Shown here: positions 1 through 31,504 of the stretch, piece after piece
How the letters are laid out: the number at the start of each line of letters is the position of its first letter
How positions within the stretch are numbered: the stretch's first letter is position 1
NCBI RefSeq assembly: GCF_020536995.1
Contig: NC_068356.1
Span: forward strand, 83,550,172-83,614,171
DNA: 64,000 nt
Origin: Dreissena polymorpha
Taxonomy: Eukaryota > Mollusca > Bivalvia > Myida > Dreissenidae
Reading direction: 5' to 3'
Program-made: the position numbers and the translations under genes
Notes under the pieces: generated by a model
Database searches by the model: none
Seen by the model: the letters and a program-made list of their open reading frames with translations, nothing else
What the model was told of the DNA's origin: nothing

Positions 1-239
1 AGGAATGTAACACCAAAAAAAATTAATAGTTTCTTTATTTGTTTCCGTACAAAATTTGCAAATATCAGCATCTTAATTTCTGTACTTACAATTGGCAACC
101 CAATCTTACTCAAACCCTGTACCTGCTCCTGTTCTTCGCTTCTTTAAAATGCACACCCATTATCGATTTTAAAGCTTTATTTTAACCATCAGACAGTATA
201 TATTAGAGTTTAAATACGAAAGCAATCAGATGATAATTA

Positions 240-1171
240 AGTTAATTATATTAAACTTGATATTTTGCGTTCTTTACGCGCTAGTTATCTTATCTTTCTT
301 TTCCATTTTCTTCCATCATTGCATGTGTGAGATTTGTTTTCACTCCCGGTATCTTCGGTTTTGATATTTTGTAATATGAAATGGTTGTATGCTTGTGATT
401 GGACATTTCACACGTGCCATTCTCTAGTAAGAAGCTTCTAAGCCTGGAACATGAAAACTTGCTAAGGCTGTGTTTTTGCCTCAGCTGTAAAACTTTGTTG
501 GATTCCTATTATGGCCTCTTCGGCATTGTTATCGGCATCTCCAACGTTGCAAAACATCTCTAACGTTGTGTCTGAAAACGGACTCGGCGCGTATTCATAT
601 GATACGTTTGTATCATCAACGTCCACAATCCGTATACAAAGCGTAACAAGTTACTCCTGTGTCAAAACATACGTGATCTTCATATAATGTATTTGCGTCA
701 AGGTCATCTGGTTCGACAAAGCCTTCAGTATCAACGTAATCATCCCCATCAGCCCATGTTTTGTGTGTTGTGATTTAGTCAGAATAAGAATACTCTAACA
801 GAGTTATAGCAGAGAAGTTTTCCTTAGGTCTGCAAACATCTTGTGCGACTGAAGAATTGTCATGATTGTCATTTAAATTAGTTTCCAATTAAGAAGCAAT
901 GTGATTTGGTTAAACCTCGTCCACATCTTCAATTGATCAAAAGGCACTGTTGTCAACATTATTATGTTTGTTTTTTATGTGATAATTTATGTTTCACTGT
1001 CAGATCTTTTTAGTCGTTCATTTTAATATCATAGAACTTCGGACCTTGAATCCTTCTGTAATGAATCATGCAAACAATTATAACAAACGACCATAATGTC
1101 AATTATACTTTTGTCTTCAAAAAGAGCTTTATGTATGACTCTTTGACGACTTTTTTTTACAGCGCGTGGGT
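240..1171 (-). pseudogene. Decayed third copy of the receptor tail exon (gene C)
   Basis: This stretch aligns almost continuously, at clearly high identity, with the cytoplasmic-tail exon of gene A at about 4190-5130. It includes the minus-strand codons for the conserved Tyr-Asn-Cys-Leu-His motif. It has no long open frame, because stops and indels are scattered through it. I found no counterpart of the other seven exons between it and gene A, so it looks like a partial duplication of the last exon that has decayed. It could instead be the 3' end of a gene whose other exons were lost. Confidence 0.75.
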
Positions 1172-1329
1172 CTTATGTATAATCAGTCGTAAATTAAATA
1201 TATTTTTTGCCCATATAAATGAAACGAGAATCAAATGGGAAAACTGGGCTTTATGCACAGGAGTTAAGATTTTTTAAAGACCAAGCTAATCATAGACGAT
1301 AATTTCCGTTTTTATATATCTGTTCAGGA

Positions 1330-1440
1330 GCTCTCTTCTTCGCGAAAATCCAGTTTATGCGGAAAGTGTCGTTTCTGATTAGCCGGTGCGGACGAAACTT
1401 TTTTGCGCATACAAAAGTCCCCGTTTTCCCAGAGAATGAT
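1330..1440. repeat. Palindromic MITE fragment (GTCGTCCC family)
   Basis: Half of the palindromic element described at 41925-42155. It carries the GCGGAAAGTGTCGT arm, a decayed ATTAGCC centre and the GTTTTCCCAGAG end. Confidence 0.6.
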
Positions 1441-2200
1441 CAAATGATGACTTTGCAGAGTGGTTTGCTATCAATCTGCATAAAGCAACGGTGTGTATTT
1501 TCACCTACATAATTTGTTTTACGTTAATCATGTTAGCCGAGCGATAACAACATGAATTTGAAGGTGCATGTTCTATACTTTGTTTGCTGGTGTTATTGGG
1601 ATGTTAGCCTGAGGATGTTTCATTGTGTAATGCTATTTGGAGAAGTCGCCTAAAGCCAAGTAAAACTGAAGATAAATATGTAAGCGGGTTGTTCCCCTTC
1701 GTCTTATGTTGCTTGACGTTTGCTCCGGTTTTAATGATTTGAATCTTTAAAATCCGTGATGTAAGTACTTTTGGCAAGAACTTGCTAGGCCTGTAAGTCT
1801 CTGCTCATAAACAGGTGGGCGATATGACTTACTGAACATGTACGACGATTATGAAATACGTGGTTGATTCAGAAACGACAATCACCACTTTCATTTGAAT
1901 TCTTTAATCTTAAGTAAGTGATATATCCTTCGACGGTCTGATGTGCAAGTAAAATTAGACAATAATAGACATTACCTGACATTATTAAAATCTCTATGAA
2001 TAGTTATAAGCACAGCTCAAACATTTCATCCCCAAACTTATCGAACGAATTTCATCAGTTTTGAGTGTTTTATGTTTCATTTTAGAACAGTTTGCTTAAA
2101 GTGATTTGGAAGTGTTTTTATCGCATATCATATAATCCATATAAAGAAGTGAAACTCCATCTGCTGGAGTAGTATTGCATTCTCATTATAAACAATTAGT
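1441..2200. other. Intergenic, no gene seen
   Basis: AT-rich sequence between the tail-exon pseudogene and a dispersed repeat. I see no coding homology, tandem repeat or inverted repeat here. Confidence 0.4.
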
Positions 2201-2204
2201 AGTT

Positions 2205-2425
2205 CCTTTATTTAAGGCAATAATAACATGATAATTTAACAATAACAACAATAATGACATATTGCCAAAACAGTACGAAACAGCACAACACGAAACAACA
2301 TACACACATAGAAGAATAAATCCGGGGTCACCGCCTTGGAACGGACAATGCAAAGCATTGGGGATTAAAACCGGTTTAAGAGCGTTCAACCTGCCACTTG
2401 GCCCAGCAATATTCATGATACATTA
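2205..2425 (-). repeat. Dispersed bivalve repeat, SINE-like
   Basis: Read on the minus strand, the stretch runs from an AATATTGCTGGGCCAAGTGG head through a segment with CCGTTCCAAGGCGGTGACCC. I recall this as a common interspersed sequence in bivalve genomes. The 76-residue minus-strand frame inside it is a by-product of the repeat. Class and ends are uncertain. Confidence 0.4.
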
Positions 2426-2429
2426 AGTG

Positions 2430-4184
2430 TAAATAAAATCTAACCTCATAGCATTGCAACTCACATTAAACAATAATAAAAGGGAATTAAAACGCATTCA
2501 ATTTTATTACCATTTAATTACTCAATGGTAGGAAGGCGACCAAAGCAACAGAGTTACAACTTTTGAGGAGAGATGAAATAAAATTACGAACATGTGTCAA
2601 CTACATCCCTTCTTTAAAGAAAAATATTTAAGAATATAGCATCATATAGTTAAAATTCCAGATCATCATCGTGCAAATACAGGAAGAAGCAGCAATAATG
2701 GGCGTGAAAGATCCATGTTACATAGCTTGGTTGTTTATGTGACTGCTAAAAATACATCAAACAAGAAACGTCCGTTAGAGAGAAAATATTAATAACGTTT
2801 AACGATATAAACCAGATTACCTATGCATGTAGCCGAAAACAGTGAAAGTGGATCGAATGACGTAATGAGCGACAAAATACGATTCAATATCGGTATGATG
2901 ATGTCTGCATCTAGTTGTAATGTGATAACAAATTGCCCGTCGTTTCATATTATATCGTAACTCAAACTTGAGTCGTATTTTGTCGCTCATTTGTAACCAA
3001 GAACAATCTAAACAACGGAAATAAACGGTAGTACATGTATTAACTATTGCTAACATTCATAAAATATGTTCGAATTTTATATATCAGCAGTAAAGTGGCC
3101 ATTTCCTTTCCATGTTAAACAGCAACTTTTAAGATTTCAAGAATATATATAACTTGAAAAACGGATGACATACATCTTAATAAACAATAGTATGTATGAT
3201 TATTAAAGTATGTGAAATGACATGTCACATATCTTTGCAAGGTGTTTAAACATTAACAAACATTCACTCAAGCCATTAATAGCATATCTAGGCAATAAAA
3301 CGCATCAAACAGAAAATATATATTCTGCTAGATAACGCATCAGTGAATATGGTTATTTTAAATAGTTTGAAAGAAGAATGTAACAAAATGTTTCAAAGTA
3401 TAAATTTTATGGATTGCGAATGTATTTAAACATTTTAATTGCGTATCTACTATTTCTGCCGATTATATAAAATCCCAGCGACAAATTGCACAACTATCCC
3501 TATGTATTCAACTTATTTTAAAAATGTGTCACTTTCATTCCAAGTAAACTTTCATTCCAAGAGACAATTATGTTTCTCGGCGAGTAATTACTCAAGAGCG
3601 ATCAGGGTAAGAACATGTTCGCCTTCGCGCATCCTTAAAATCCGCGTTAAGACTTCAAAAATTCTGGCAATTTGATAATTGAACAATATCGTCTGTAAAA
3701 GCACTTGATATTGATCAGATACGGACGAAATGGCCTAGGATATTTAATTCACTAACTGCAATTAAGTCAAAATAGTTACAGCACAACACACTTTTTAAGA
3801 CCTGAAGATTTGTTTGACGGTCTGTTTCAATGATTGTATTCATTCGGGAAAAAAAGCAAACACGAAATAGCAGCGGGTAAGGTTTCAACCTTTTCGAAAA
3901 AGTGAATAACCAAGTATAAAGCACTGGTATTTCCCGATAAACCTCAGGAAATAAAAAATTGACGAATAATTTCAATTGTGTATATATTTTTTCGTATAAA
4001 ATAGTCAAACAATAGCAGCTAATTTGCCATTTACTATAACTAAAGCCTTTATCACGCTACTGTAGGACGCTACTTTAAAATGAAAAATCCTTTCTGATGG
4101 TATAGCTTTAATCAAATGATTCGCCAATCTGTTTCAAAATAATAAAAAAAATACAAAACCATGTGATGTCCAAGAAAATGATAT
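2430..4184. other. Intergenic 3' flank of gene A, no gene seen
   Basis: AT-rich sequence downstream of gene A on the minus strand. It must hold the 3' UTR of gene A, but I could not place a polyadenylation signal with confidence. The short open frames have no recognisable domain. Confidence 0.4.
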
Positions 4185-23129
<18,945 letters not shown>

Positions 23130-23499
23130 CCTTAGTGTCAGCAAATATTTAAGTGAGGTCCCTTATGACAAGAAAAAAAATAAAAACACATTACAAAGAA
23201 TAAACAAAATACAGACGCCTTATCCTCTACACTTTGAACATTGCTTCTTATAAGTATCTGCACACTCCCAAAAATTGCAGTGAAGTATTTTCCCTTATGA
23301 TGTCAAATTTCGTTTCAAACACGGACGGAAATAGTATACACACATGTTCGTTAGTCAACAAGATACATCCTGTAGTCGAGTGTCTTAGTAATAAATGATA
23401 TTCTATCTGAAAACAGATTATTATATCAGATGAAACACTTAAACACTCTTCCATTTTAGTAAACAATAAATTCTATCTGGGTTGATTGCCAAACTGGAA

Positions 23500-23712
23500 T
23501 TAACCCATTTATGCCTAGAGGACTCTCCCATCCTTCTAATTTGGATCAATTTATTTCCAAAATTAGGGAAGTCTAGTATAGTTATTTCTATATTTAGAAT
23601 ATTTCTTACAGGAATTTCTTTAAGCAAACAGCGCAGACCCAGATGAGACGCCGCATGATGGTCTTCGCTGTTTGTCAAGGCTTTTTTTCAGGACGCTAGG
23701 CATAAATGGGTA
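23500..23712. mobile_element. MITE with TTAACCCATTTATGCC ends, copy 2
   Basis: Same ends and order as the copy at 22624-22857. Its central hairpin is damaged: the left arm ACCCAGATGAGACGCCGCA is present, but the right arm is lost. It lies just upstream of gene A exon 1. Confidence 0.75.
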
Positions 23713-24690
23713 AAGCTGGGTTGTTGACTATCGAAAACATTTGAGTAAAGTCAAGGCGATCAACAAAATGACCAAATTTAGACTACATAGTCGAAAAATT
23801 GAAATACAATTTTCTACAGAAAAACACGAGTGCACATGTTAAAGACTTCACCTCAATTAAATGCAATACCAATATATTTACAACGAAAGAGTTCCATTTA
23901 TGAATGCACATTTATGTTATGGAGAGTTTATAAGATCTAATACAATATAAAATAAAAGCTTGGTAGCAGATGAACCTATCCTTTAATTTCGTAAAATGTG
24001 AAAATACTTCTTTGATTTTCTTATGTTAGATTTATCATAGATACGGAGCGTGTAATACTTATTGTTTCAGAACAATTGATGATGTGGCGCGCAGTTAAAT
24101 ATTATAGAACGGGAACAATGGCCTGGAGCTCAAGTGGCGATCGAGTGAACGCGTCATGTTCAGGTTCTGTATCATGTTGAGTGCTGCCCATAATTATGAG
24201 ACAATGTTAAGATATAATAGTGCGTATCATTTAAACAATGAGAGATACTTATACAGGCTTTTGACACTGATTGTCTTGTATGAGCCTTTCTCGTTCGGTA
24301 TACGCTCACATTTCATGTATTGAATGTTGAAACTCTTCGTAATATATTACTAATATGTTTACTAAAATATTCAAAATGATAAATACAAAATATGAACAAT
24401 CTAACTGCACCTATAGTACACAATAAGTGTCAGAGATTTGTTCTACATAGTTATGCTTATGCATTTTTTCTGGGCGTTCGTATAGTCTTTCCAAAGTAAC
24501 TTGCGTGAATCTAAACATATATCACGACACAACTTTTCGTGTTTCACGCTCCTTCTCACATGATCAATGCCTCAAGAATATCATTTTTAAATATGAAGTA
24601 AAATCTAATATTTTAACATTCCAATAAATGTATTTAAGTTATACGCATTTAAAACATGAAACAATAACCATACACTTATTAACGAGCATG
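23713..24690. other. Intergenic upstream of gene A, no gene seen
   Basis: AT-rich sequence that would hold distal promoter elements of gene A. I see no coding homology and no clear regulatory motif. Confidence 0.35.
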
Positions 24691-24699
24691 TATAACAGA

Positions 24700-27600
24700 C
24701 AAAATAAACAAAAATGTGAACATTATAACATGTTCTTTATTGTAACAGAATTGAGCTACCTAAATGCGTACAGCTAGAAAATGTCAAGGGTATCGTCCTA
24801 TGTCGCTGTATACTCCAACAAATCATGAGATGAAGTTGTTTTTCTTACATATAATATAGATTTAGAAAATTTCAAATGCACACGTTCAATATATTTTGAC
24901 TTGGTAAAACCCCAGATTTTGTACGAATAATTAAGTGTAGAACCTACAAAAGCATCGAACAATACACAACACGTCTTTAACTTAAAGGATTTTTTTTAAA
25001 TAATATAACCTAATATTTAAACCTTTTAAAGTTTTACCAATTATAAACTCATTATTTTTAGCAAAATTCACAGTACATTTAAAAACACAGGCGATTTAAT
25101 TAAATTGTTTAACAATTTGTATTGGTTCATTTTCTTTCGTCTCCATGCAGTGCACCGCGTTTTCTGAAAACCATAATTATAGTATTTGAACTACTGAATT
25201 TTAAACTCCTAGTATTGCAATAAATTGCCTTCTTAATTAAGTGTGTTTGTAATTATTGTGGCGCTTTACCTAAAATCTCCATATCAACTGCACAAAAATA
25301 TCATATAACTCAATACAAATATTTGCATTATTTTGTAAAAACATTATAACGTCCTCATAAAAAATAGAGACACTAGCAAAGGGGAAACAATCTCTCATTT
25401 ACTTAAGCCGACAGAACATTCGAAGTAGTGGGAAAGACTATTACAATGCTTTACACGTTATTTGACATGCACATACATATTTTTAATATTAAGCAAAACT
25501 TTACAAAGTATATCAGCCATATATAATTTTTACCAAAGTGCATTTCGATATACTATCAAAGCATTTTTTAAGATCAATAAATGCTACATATAACCATTTA
25601 TTGTTATTGAGACAATATTGACAACAGGAAAATATGGCATCCGTAGTGGACAAAACTTTACGAAAACCAAAAAGCGCATTGGAAATAACGATGTGGTTTT
25701 TAAACGACCGAATTATAGATAACGTTCAATCTAGTTGTAGATAACCATGAAAAACACCTTAATGATGTGATACCTCTGCAGTTTGCAACATAGCTATGCT
25801 CACCTTTCTGGACAATGATCTATCTGCCTAACTTTCCGGAAAAACAACAGAAACTAATATCGCATTAAATATTTCACGAATATATGGCGAGAGAAAAACT
25901 CAACATTAATTTAAATACTAATTTTATTAATAATCTATACCATTTGTCTTATTTCGATGTATTATTTTTATCGCTTTCTCAACTTTATCAACCGATATTG
26001 AAAAATCGTATTTCGCCATTAACATCGGCATCTGAATTAAAAGTGTTTCGTGCAAAAGGAGTTCACAATTTCGTTGGATAACTGAATAATACATATCCTA
26101 GTTTGCAGTGTCCATTCTAGACAGCGCGATTTTTTTTATTATTGATTTTTTTAAACGTTCACGCACATTTTTATAATGTGTGTGCTAATTTCGCGCACTC
26201 CATAGTTTAGAAATCAGGAGAGACAGCTCATTAATGCGTACGTTTGGTAGCAGACGATTGTGTTCGCGATATCTAAAAGGAGAACGGATTTCTTTCGAAA
26301 TCCAGGTCTTTACTTCGGAGGTTGGGCAGTCCAAATCCGATACGCAAGTAACTAAAATGAAAGTGTGACCCCTAACCCGGTCCGTCCGAAAAAAATAACT
26401 ACTTCTCAACGCCAAAAGTCATGAAAGAAAGACTGACCAAGGCTGGTTCAAAATGAAAAAAGGGAAATGTTGTGCAGGTACTGTATAGATGACAAGCTTT
26501 CTAACGCATGAACTACTGGTTGCACGGATTTCCGTAGTTAACACTAGCCCCAACACGTTGAGACAGAGGACCCTAAACTTTCTGTTGTTGCAGGAGCTCG
26601 CGGTTAAATGCTCTAGAAGTTCTTTCACACCGTGATGCAGAAGTTGAAGCTGCCATCGACACTTAATACTGGCTCACCAAAGAGAACAGCTTCAGAAAAA
26701 TATGCCTCCTTCTTGGAACTGTTAGAGAAAGAAGGGTGTAGCAATATGTCTAAATTTAATGTTGGGAATGCATCTTACAGTTCAGTTTCCATTGCTAAAA
26801 TGAAATATAACAGTCCATAGCAGATCATTGCTGATATCCTTGATGAAATGAACTACTCATTTTGTGTTGCCGTATTAAGTGACGAGTAAACAGGTATATC
26901 GGTCACTAGAAAACTCATCATGTATGTTCGATTCGTAACTAAATATTTTGAGGAAAAGTCGCATTTTCTGCGTAACTTTGGCAAAGGTGACAAAATTCCA
27001 CTACCAGTACTAACACATTGTCCAATGATATGGCAGAAAGAGGAATTCTTGCTAACAAATTCTGTGCCATGGCTCGGATGGAGCCTGTGTGATGAATGGT
27101 GTTAAAATGGGGTTGCAGCGCAGTTGCATTTCGTGTTAATTTGAACTGGGTGACATACAGGTAAGCCCTATGCACCAGACAGGCAAAAGTAGATTTAATG
27201 CAACAGTACAATTCCATTCTTACAAACCTTTACAACTGCTTTAAGACTTCTTCTGTTCGTAGTAGCAGGCTAGCTGAAATACAGCTCGTTTTTAACCCAT
27301 TCTGCACGCTTAGCAAATGGAATGGATAAAGATGTCTTTTATTACGATTTGCAAAATATTGTGCAAACAGTGTTTCAGCCATGTCTTTCAAGAGAAATGA
27401 AAACTGATTTACAACGTAATTTATACATGTAGACACGAGGTTTAATTGTAAGTTAGTCGATAATAAGCCAATTTTAAAGTCATCACTTTAAATCCGCAAG
27501 CCATCTATATTTTTTCAACATATTCATGTTTTGACAATAGGCTAGTATTACATATGACAGCAAAATGTAGCGGTGCATGATCGCTCCACTTTTTAAAATT

Positions 27601-28500
27601 TGACACGACAAAATCAATAATCAGAGTTAAATGAAATTTACGTACTTGTGCATATTCGATTGTAGAAGAACCTTTACGTGATGCGAATGTAAATTAACCT
27701 TTGCTGCAATCATAAAATAATCAGCCGTTAACGAATCCCATATCCAAAGTTTTACATAGGTCAACCAGCATACAACCAAACATGTTACATGGTTTGTCCT
27801 GTTAAAAACTTTTATGCATTGCACTTTTCACAGTCAAGAAAATCAACATATTGGCCAAACACTATAAAATCGTGTTTTGACCAGCTCTGGCATTAAACTC
27901 ACCTGTAATAAAAACTAGACCCAAAATATTATAACTGTCTGTATCGTTTTCTAGCGTATCGAAAAATCAACGTCTACTACACAAATTTAAATAGGTTCAT
28001 GTATATATAAATTTACACCTCCGCTATTTCTTTTGGCATTTCTATGATGGAATTGAGGGAAATAATCGTAACTATCAAAGGAAGACAGATTAATGAAACT
28101 TGTATCTGAAGCCCATGTCTCATACAGAAAATAATATCGTGACTTGATACAAGTTCTGTAAAATCAGGATCGTCAAATTTCTGACCGGTAAGCCCATTAA
28201 CATTCAGGAAGCCTCTAGTACACGCACACTACCGCCCTGGAGGCCGCAGTACCTGATTGATATACAAATGTATATGGTATCATACGATAGTCAGGCATTC
28301 TTGCTCTTAACCGATTTCGTCTAGGGTACAAGTTTTCTCATTGTGTCGGCTATTTCCATAGGGTACTGTTTATTTACATAGATGCGAGTCTCTTTCAACG
28401 TTCTCACCTGCTTACTACGGACATACTCGATGTCCTTAAACTCGTGAATCACATGCTCTTCATGGTTCCATTCCGGATGGAGCACATTATGTGAGCCCTT
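24700..28500 (-). mobile_element. Decayed LINE (APE endonuclease plus RT), split by a hAT remnant
   Basis: Read on the minus strand from 28500, the remains are in the expected order. At 28030-28260 is an endonuclease start, with L-N-V-N-G-L and S-S-H-D-I-I. At 27540-27950 is the endonuclease end, with G-E-F-N-A-R and a K-W-S-D-H-A-P-L box. At 25480-25850 is RT wording, N-C-R-G-I-T-S-L then A-F-I-D-L-K-K-C-F-D-S. At 24700-25000 is a C-terminal tail with I-W-G-F-T-K-S-K-Y-I-E-R-V. Stops are frequent throughout. A plus-strand hAT remnant at 26395-27440 interrupts it. Confidence 0.75.
26395..27440 (+). mobile_element. hAT-type transposase remnant nested in the LINE
   Basis: The plus strand encodes a BED/TTF-like finger (M-L-C-R-Y-C, then N-A..T-T-G-C-T-D-F-R, then H-V-E-T-E-D). 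After it come D-I-L-D-E-M-N-Y-S-F, V-L-S-D-E and K-L-I-M-Y-V-R-F-V, wording of the ZMYM/DUF4371 branch of hAT transposases (usually DESTDxS). It has several stops and the C-terminal half is missing or unreadable. Confidence 0.65.
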
Positions 28501-29260
28501 TTAGGCACATATTTATTACATAATCGCATCTGCATCTTAACAAAAGTGGTTCTTAGTTAAAATTGTGTGTCAAGGTGTGCTTCCTTTGCTGATTCTGCAT
28601 TATTTGCAAACACAAAATTGTTTCTCATTGACTGTGCTTAAAGATACACTTACTCATCCTTTAATGTTTTAGTATAGGCAGTAAAATTGCAACATAGCTA
28701 CAAACACAAATAACAAGAGTCAAATTTCAAACCCTTTGAAATGATTCAACAATATTTGTACACTACCAAAATCTGTTATCACAGATGTGTGTTTTTTGGT
28801 TTCAGATGTGTATTTTTTAGTTTTCATGCTGATTAATTTAATTTCGTCTTCGTTTCGTCTCCCCACCATATGGCTAGCCAATTTTTACACTAGGGGCATT
28901 AACAGGAACTAAGCTAAGGAACACCTTATGCTGTAGCATGCAAAATATAAAGCCCAGTAGTCTTGTTCTTTCAGAAGAAAAGATGTTCAGCATATTTCAC
29001 CAAAGTCTTTTTAATCCATATGACATATTGGGCATGGCATGATTGTTTTTTTAACTTTGTAGAGGGCCACTATACTCTATTACACATCATATTGTAAAAC
29101 ATTTATCCTGGCAGTTTATTGCTGAATACGTTAAAACAAACTACTGTACAGTTCTTAATAAAACCTGCGACTCATGTGGCATTACAACGATTGGCCAAAT
29201 GTGTATAATTTAAACAACCGTAGTAGAGCACTACTATCTGATGTTACACACCAAATATGA
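28501..29260. other. Intergenic, no gene seen
   Basis: AT-rich sequence between the LINE remnant and the low-order repeat region. No domain-bearing frame or repeat stands out. Confidence 0.35.
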
Positions 29261-29265
29261 AAGAT

Positions 29266-29775
29266 CGGGGCCTTGCGGTTTCAGAGAATAACATTTAAGC
29301 TACTAGGTATAGAAGTCTATATAAATAAGTTGACACCTTTGGCGTGGTCAGTTTTGACGTTTAGCTTGAAACTCATCCTAGCTCGATATTCGGATTTGTT
29401 TTTGAATTGCCACAACAGCTTTGCACCAGCAATAAATTTGCACCACCTCTATATTCGCGGTACGCCGTTTTATGTCGAAGTGAGTGCTGGCTTTTATATT
29501 CAACCTTGCTCGCTATTCGCGGTACGTGTTTGAATTTCAATCTCAGAGCTAGCACGATATTAACATGAGCTCCATATAAGCCGTTCATTTTTAATCCAAT
29601 GCAAGTGCTTACCAAATTTAAAGCTAGCTCATATTTGAACCAATTCGATATTTATTGTTCGCCTTTGAATGTCGATGTCAATTCAGGTACAATCAATTCA
29701 ACTTACTCAATATAAGATATGCTCGGTTCGTAATTAAATCGGCTCGATATTTGATAACAAAGCGGCCCCAATGGC
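29266..29775. repeat. Possible non-autonomous element with GGGGCC ends and irregular internal repeats
   Basis: The left end CGGGGCCTTGCGGTTT and the inverse of the right end (TGGGGCCGCTTTG) share a GGGGCC core. Inside, GCTCGATATT and TTTGAAT words recur at irregular spacing. The family is unknown and the ends are tentative. Confidence 0.3.
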
Positions 29776-30309
29776 ACAATACCCGTCAATATAGTGTGCG
29801 TGTTGTCTATATTTAGTGTGTACGGTCGTCGCTGGGCGGAATACAAGTTTTCTCAAGCTTTTCTGGAGGAATAATTATAACCGATAAACAGATCTTTATA
29901 AGATTTTTAGTAAAGCAGCCATTAATTGTCCTTAAATAATTGCGAATAAATCATTTTGGTAACTGTTTCCAAAACTAAATAACTGCGAGCCATTACGACT
30001 GTTCATTTCAAATTAAGAGAGTCAAGATGGAATTGCAAAACCAAAAAATGTAAATAGGCATGCCCTTTGGAGCATCTTGGCAAGATGCGATATATTTCAA
30101 AACCGACCCAATAAGGTGGTGAACAAGTATTGTTGTGAGGTCTGCCTTGTTATATGATGCTTTTATTTCTGAACATATTTATTTTCAGGTTATTTACTAC
30201 AATTGCAAAACTAAAGCTAAGTCAGAGTTCTATTTCAAATATGCGGCAATATGTTCTGAATAAAAATACAAAATCACGAAACATTTGTATGTAATATTGA
30301 AGTCGATTC

Positions 30310-30921
30310 TGACGTTCTTTACGCGCAAGCTTCCTCTTTCGCTTCTATTTTTTTACAATTAACATCCTGTAGATCTTTGCATGTGTGTGTTTATTGTTTA
30401 ACTTCTATTTTTATTAATTTAAATATATCGCACGAATTTCTTTTCTTAGCTGTACACTTCAGATTGGACGCTTTTGTCTCTACGTAACACGCTTCTTATT
30501 CTCGATGACGAAAGCATCTAAGAATGTGTCTGTCGACTTGGCCACACGGCCACTTTGTTTGATATCACATGCGACAACACCTTGGGGAATTGGTATTTGC
30601 ATCTTCAAATGCAATACACGTGCAAAATAGTGTCTGAAAACAAGTTCTAATGTTACATATGTACCATCATCGCCCATGATAAGTATACAGAGCTTTTCAA
30701 GTTGATGCGTTGCAAAGTAATACAGATACTCGTAATCCATAAATAAAGTATAAGTGCCCGATTGATCTGTTATGATCTTTTTCTACATACTCCTATCCTA
30801 TACATTCCATCTTCCTTGTGGAGATTTAGTCAGAATATACCATTCCTTAATAACTAAAAATCTGTTTGACTGATGAATAAACGTTCGTTTTATGTTCAAA
30901 AGTGTATATCGTAGAGTGTAT
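30310..30921 (-). pseudogene. Decayed remainder of the gene B tail exon
   Basis: Downstream of the gene B stop, the minus strand still aligns with the last third of gene A exon 8. A frame at 30480-30740 contains Q-L-E-K-L-C-I-L-I and T-Y-V-T, the counterpart of the gene A segment bearing V-T-Y-E-N-L. The ITIM tyrosine is not kept. This portion is outside the gene B reading frame and is probably now 3' UTR. Confidence 0.7.
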
Positions 30922-31504
30922 TTAAGTTAGAGAAACACTTTGAAAATCAGTTTTCACATCTTCGCTGGTTTCTAAGCCACTGTTATTAACATTACCTCGT
31001 TGGTTTGTCATATGGTAACAAATATCGCTTTCAGATCTAAGTTTCTTTATTCGTGCAGTGTTCATCACAGAACTTCGGCGCTTATAATGCTTTGGCAATG
31101 AGTCATGTAAACAATTATAACCAATGATTGAAATTTCAACTGCATGAATGTCATAATAAAGAGATTTGCGCCTGGGTCTGCGAAGACTATTTATTACAGC
31201 GCATGGGTCGTTACTATTTCCAGTTACTTTATTCTGGAAGTTGTGTGCACATTTAAGCTGGTCATCGTACGTCAATTCATAATCGACATGCGTTAATGTA
31301 GGAACAATTGAATCATGCGGCATCGAATAGGCATCCATGACGCTTAATTCATGAGCGTTATTTCTCACAGGTAAAGTTGGCTTTGGGTTTTCTTTAAGCC
31401 TCGATTCATCCAGTAAATGGTAAGTTTCATCTAGGTGGTCACCGTAGGTTTGATTTATAATTGTGTTTTCTCTAGGAGAATCGCCGCTAGATCGGTTTAC
31501 CTTC
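30922..31504 (-). CDS. Gene B exon 8: shortened cytosolic tail
   Basis: The exon opens after a TTACAG acceptor, in phase 2 like gene A. About 190 residues align with the first half of the gene A tail, with long identical blocks such as E-T-Y-H-L-L-D-E-S-R-L and G-Y-N-C-L-H-D-S-L-P-K-H-Y-K. It ends after T-D-F-Q-S-V-S-L-T. Confidence 0.8.
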
